Below the pieces are notes generated by a model. That model was not told the DNA's origin and searched no databases. It was given only the letters and a program-made list of their open reading frames with translations. Of a DNA stretch of 64,000 nucleotides, positions 63,995 through 64,000 are shown piece after piece (within the stretch, counting starts at the first letter, position 1; each line of letters opens with the position of its first letter). Position numbers and translations under genes: made by a program. Source of the DNA: Granulicoccus phenolivorans DSM 17626 = NBRC 107789 = JCM 15570 (GTDB taxonomy: Bacteria > Actinomycetota > Actinomycetes > Propionibacteriales > Propionibacteriaceae); assembly GCF_000423085.1 (NCBI RefSeq), contig NZ_KE383975.1, forward strand, positions 122,398 to 186,397. Direction: 5' to 3'.

Positions 63995-64000
63995 GCTAGG

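Larger units (their letters stand above)
62896..64000. mobile_element. Complete IS481-type insertion sequence with target duplication
   Basis: The element runs 62902-63994 (1093 bp), starts TGTAC and ends GTACA, and encodes one transposase. It is flanked by a perfect 6-bp direct repeat, GCTAGG, at 62896-62901 and 63995-64000. This is the expected target-site duplication and shows a recent, intact insertion; the right copy is the last six bases of the window. Confidence 0.92.

Overview
The window comes from a high-GC Gram-positive genome (Actinomycetota). A member of the Propionibacteriales or a close relative fits best. The grounds are strongly G/C-biased third codon positions, a mycofactocin cluster, an actinobacterial Tad/Flp pilus locus, a heterodimeric methylmalonyl-CoA mutase with MeaB, PEP carboxylase, and several promoters whose -10 box sits 6-7 nt before a GTG or ATG (leaderless mRNAs). 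The taxon is an inference; no rRNA, tRNA or CRISPR array was seen.

Layout. 1-6602: a catabolic-looking block with a tandem CaiB CoA-transferase (cut by the window edge), two amidohydrolase_2 proteins, a TetR regulator, an ABM-domain protein and an SDR. 6626-10377: mycofactocin genes mftR (divergent) and mftA-B-C-D, without mftE or mftF. An in-frame 27-bp tandem repeat encodes a possible 31-residue peptide between mftC and mftD. 10771-19774: a Tad/Flp pilus operon (SAF protein, CpaE-like ATPase, TadA, TadB, TadC, a pilin-like peptide, two TadE-like proteins) ending in a membrane LysM-BTAD protein. A 51-codon gene lies opposite its end. 20142-25084: zinc alcohol dehydrogenase, DUF808 protein, an LMW-PTP-like protein and the metNIQ importer. 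25168-30329: two small proteins, an AraC regulator, cupin, aldehyde dehydrogenase and pirin.

30413-33271: a sulfur-stress module. A CstR-like repressor, a CoA-disulfide reductase fused to rhodanese, and a small Cys-rich protein are tied together by matching ATACC-type operators. 33375-42862: ppc, two uncharacterised or NTF2-like genes, and the operon mutA-mutB-meaB. 43101-45307: an old-yellow-enzyme oxidoreductase and a membrane protein. 45340-48625: an McrBC-type modification-dependent restriction system whose McrB carries an alkyltransferase-like (ATL) domain; by eye it is less GC-rich than its surroundings. 48868-54658: an NYN-domain protein, a UvrA-like ATPase, and a paired FemAB/GNAT acyltransferase plus ATP-grasp enzyme.

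54674-62758: a frameshifted GH3 lipoprotein, ynfA with a CDF metal exporter, a FUSC-like transporter, an ABC-F ATPase, a MerR-glyoxalase fusion paired with an NTF2-like protein, and a flavoprotein monooxygenase. 62902-63994: an intact IS481-type insertion sequence with 26-bp imperfect inverted repeats and a perfect 6-bp target duplication whose right copy ends exactly at the window edge.

Functionally, the most coherent sets are mycofactocin maturation with neighbouring redox enzymes, pilus assembly, methionine uptake, persulfide/CoA-disulfide defence, and propionyl-CoA metabolism (Mut plus PEP carboxylase anaplerosis).
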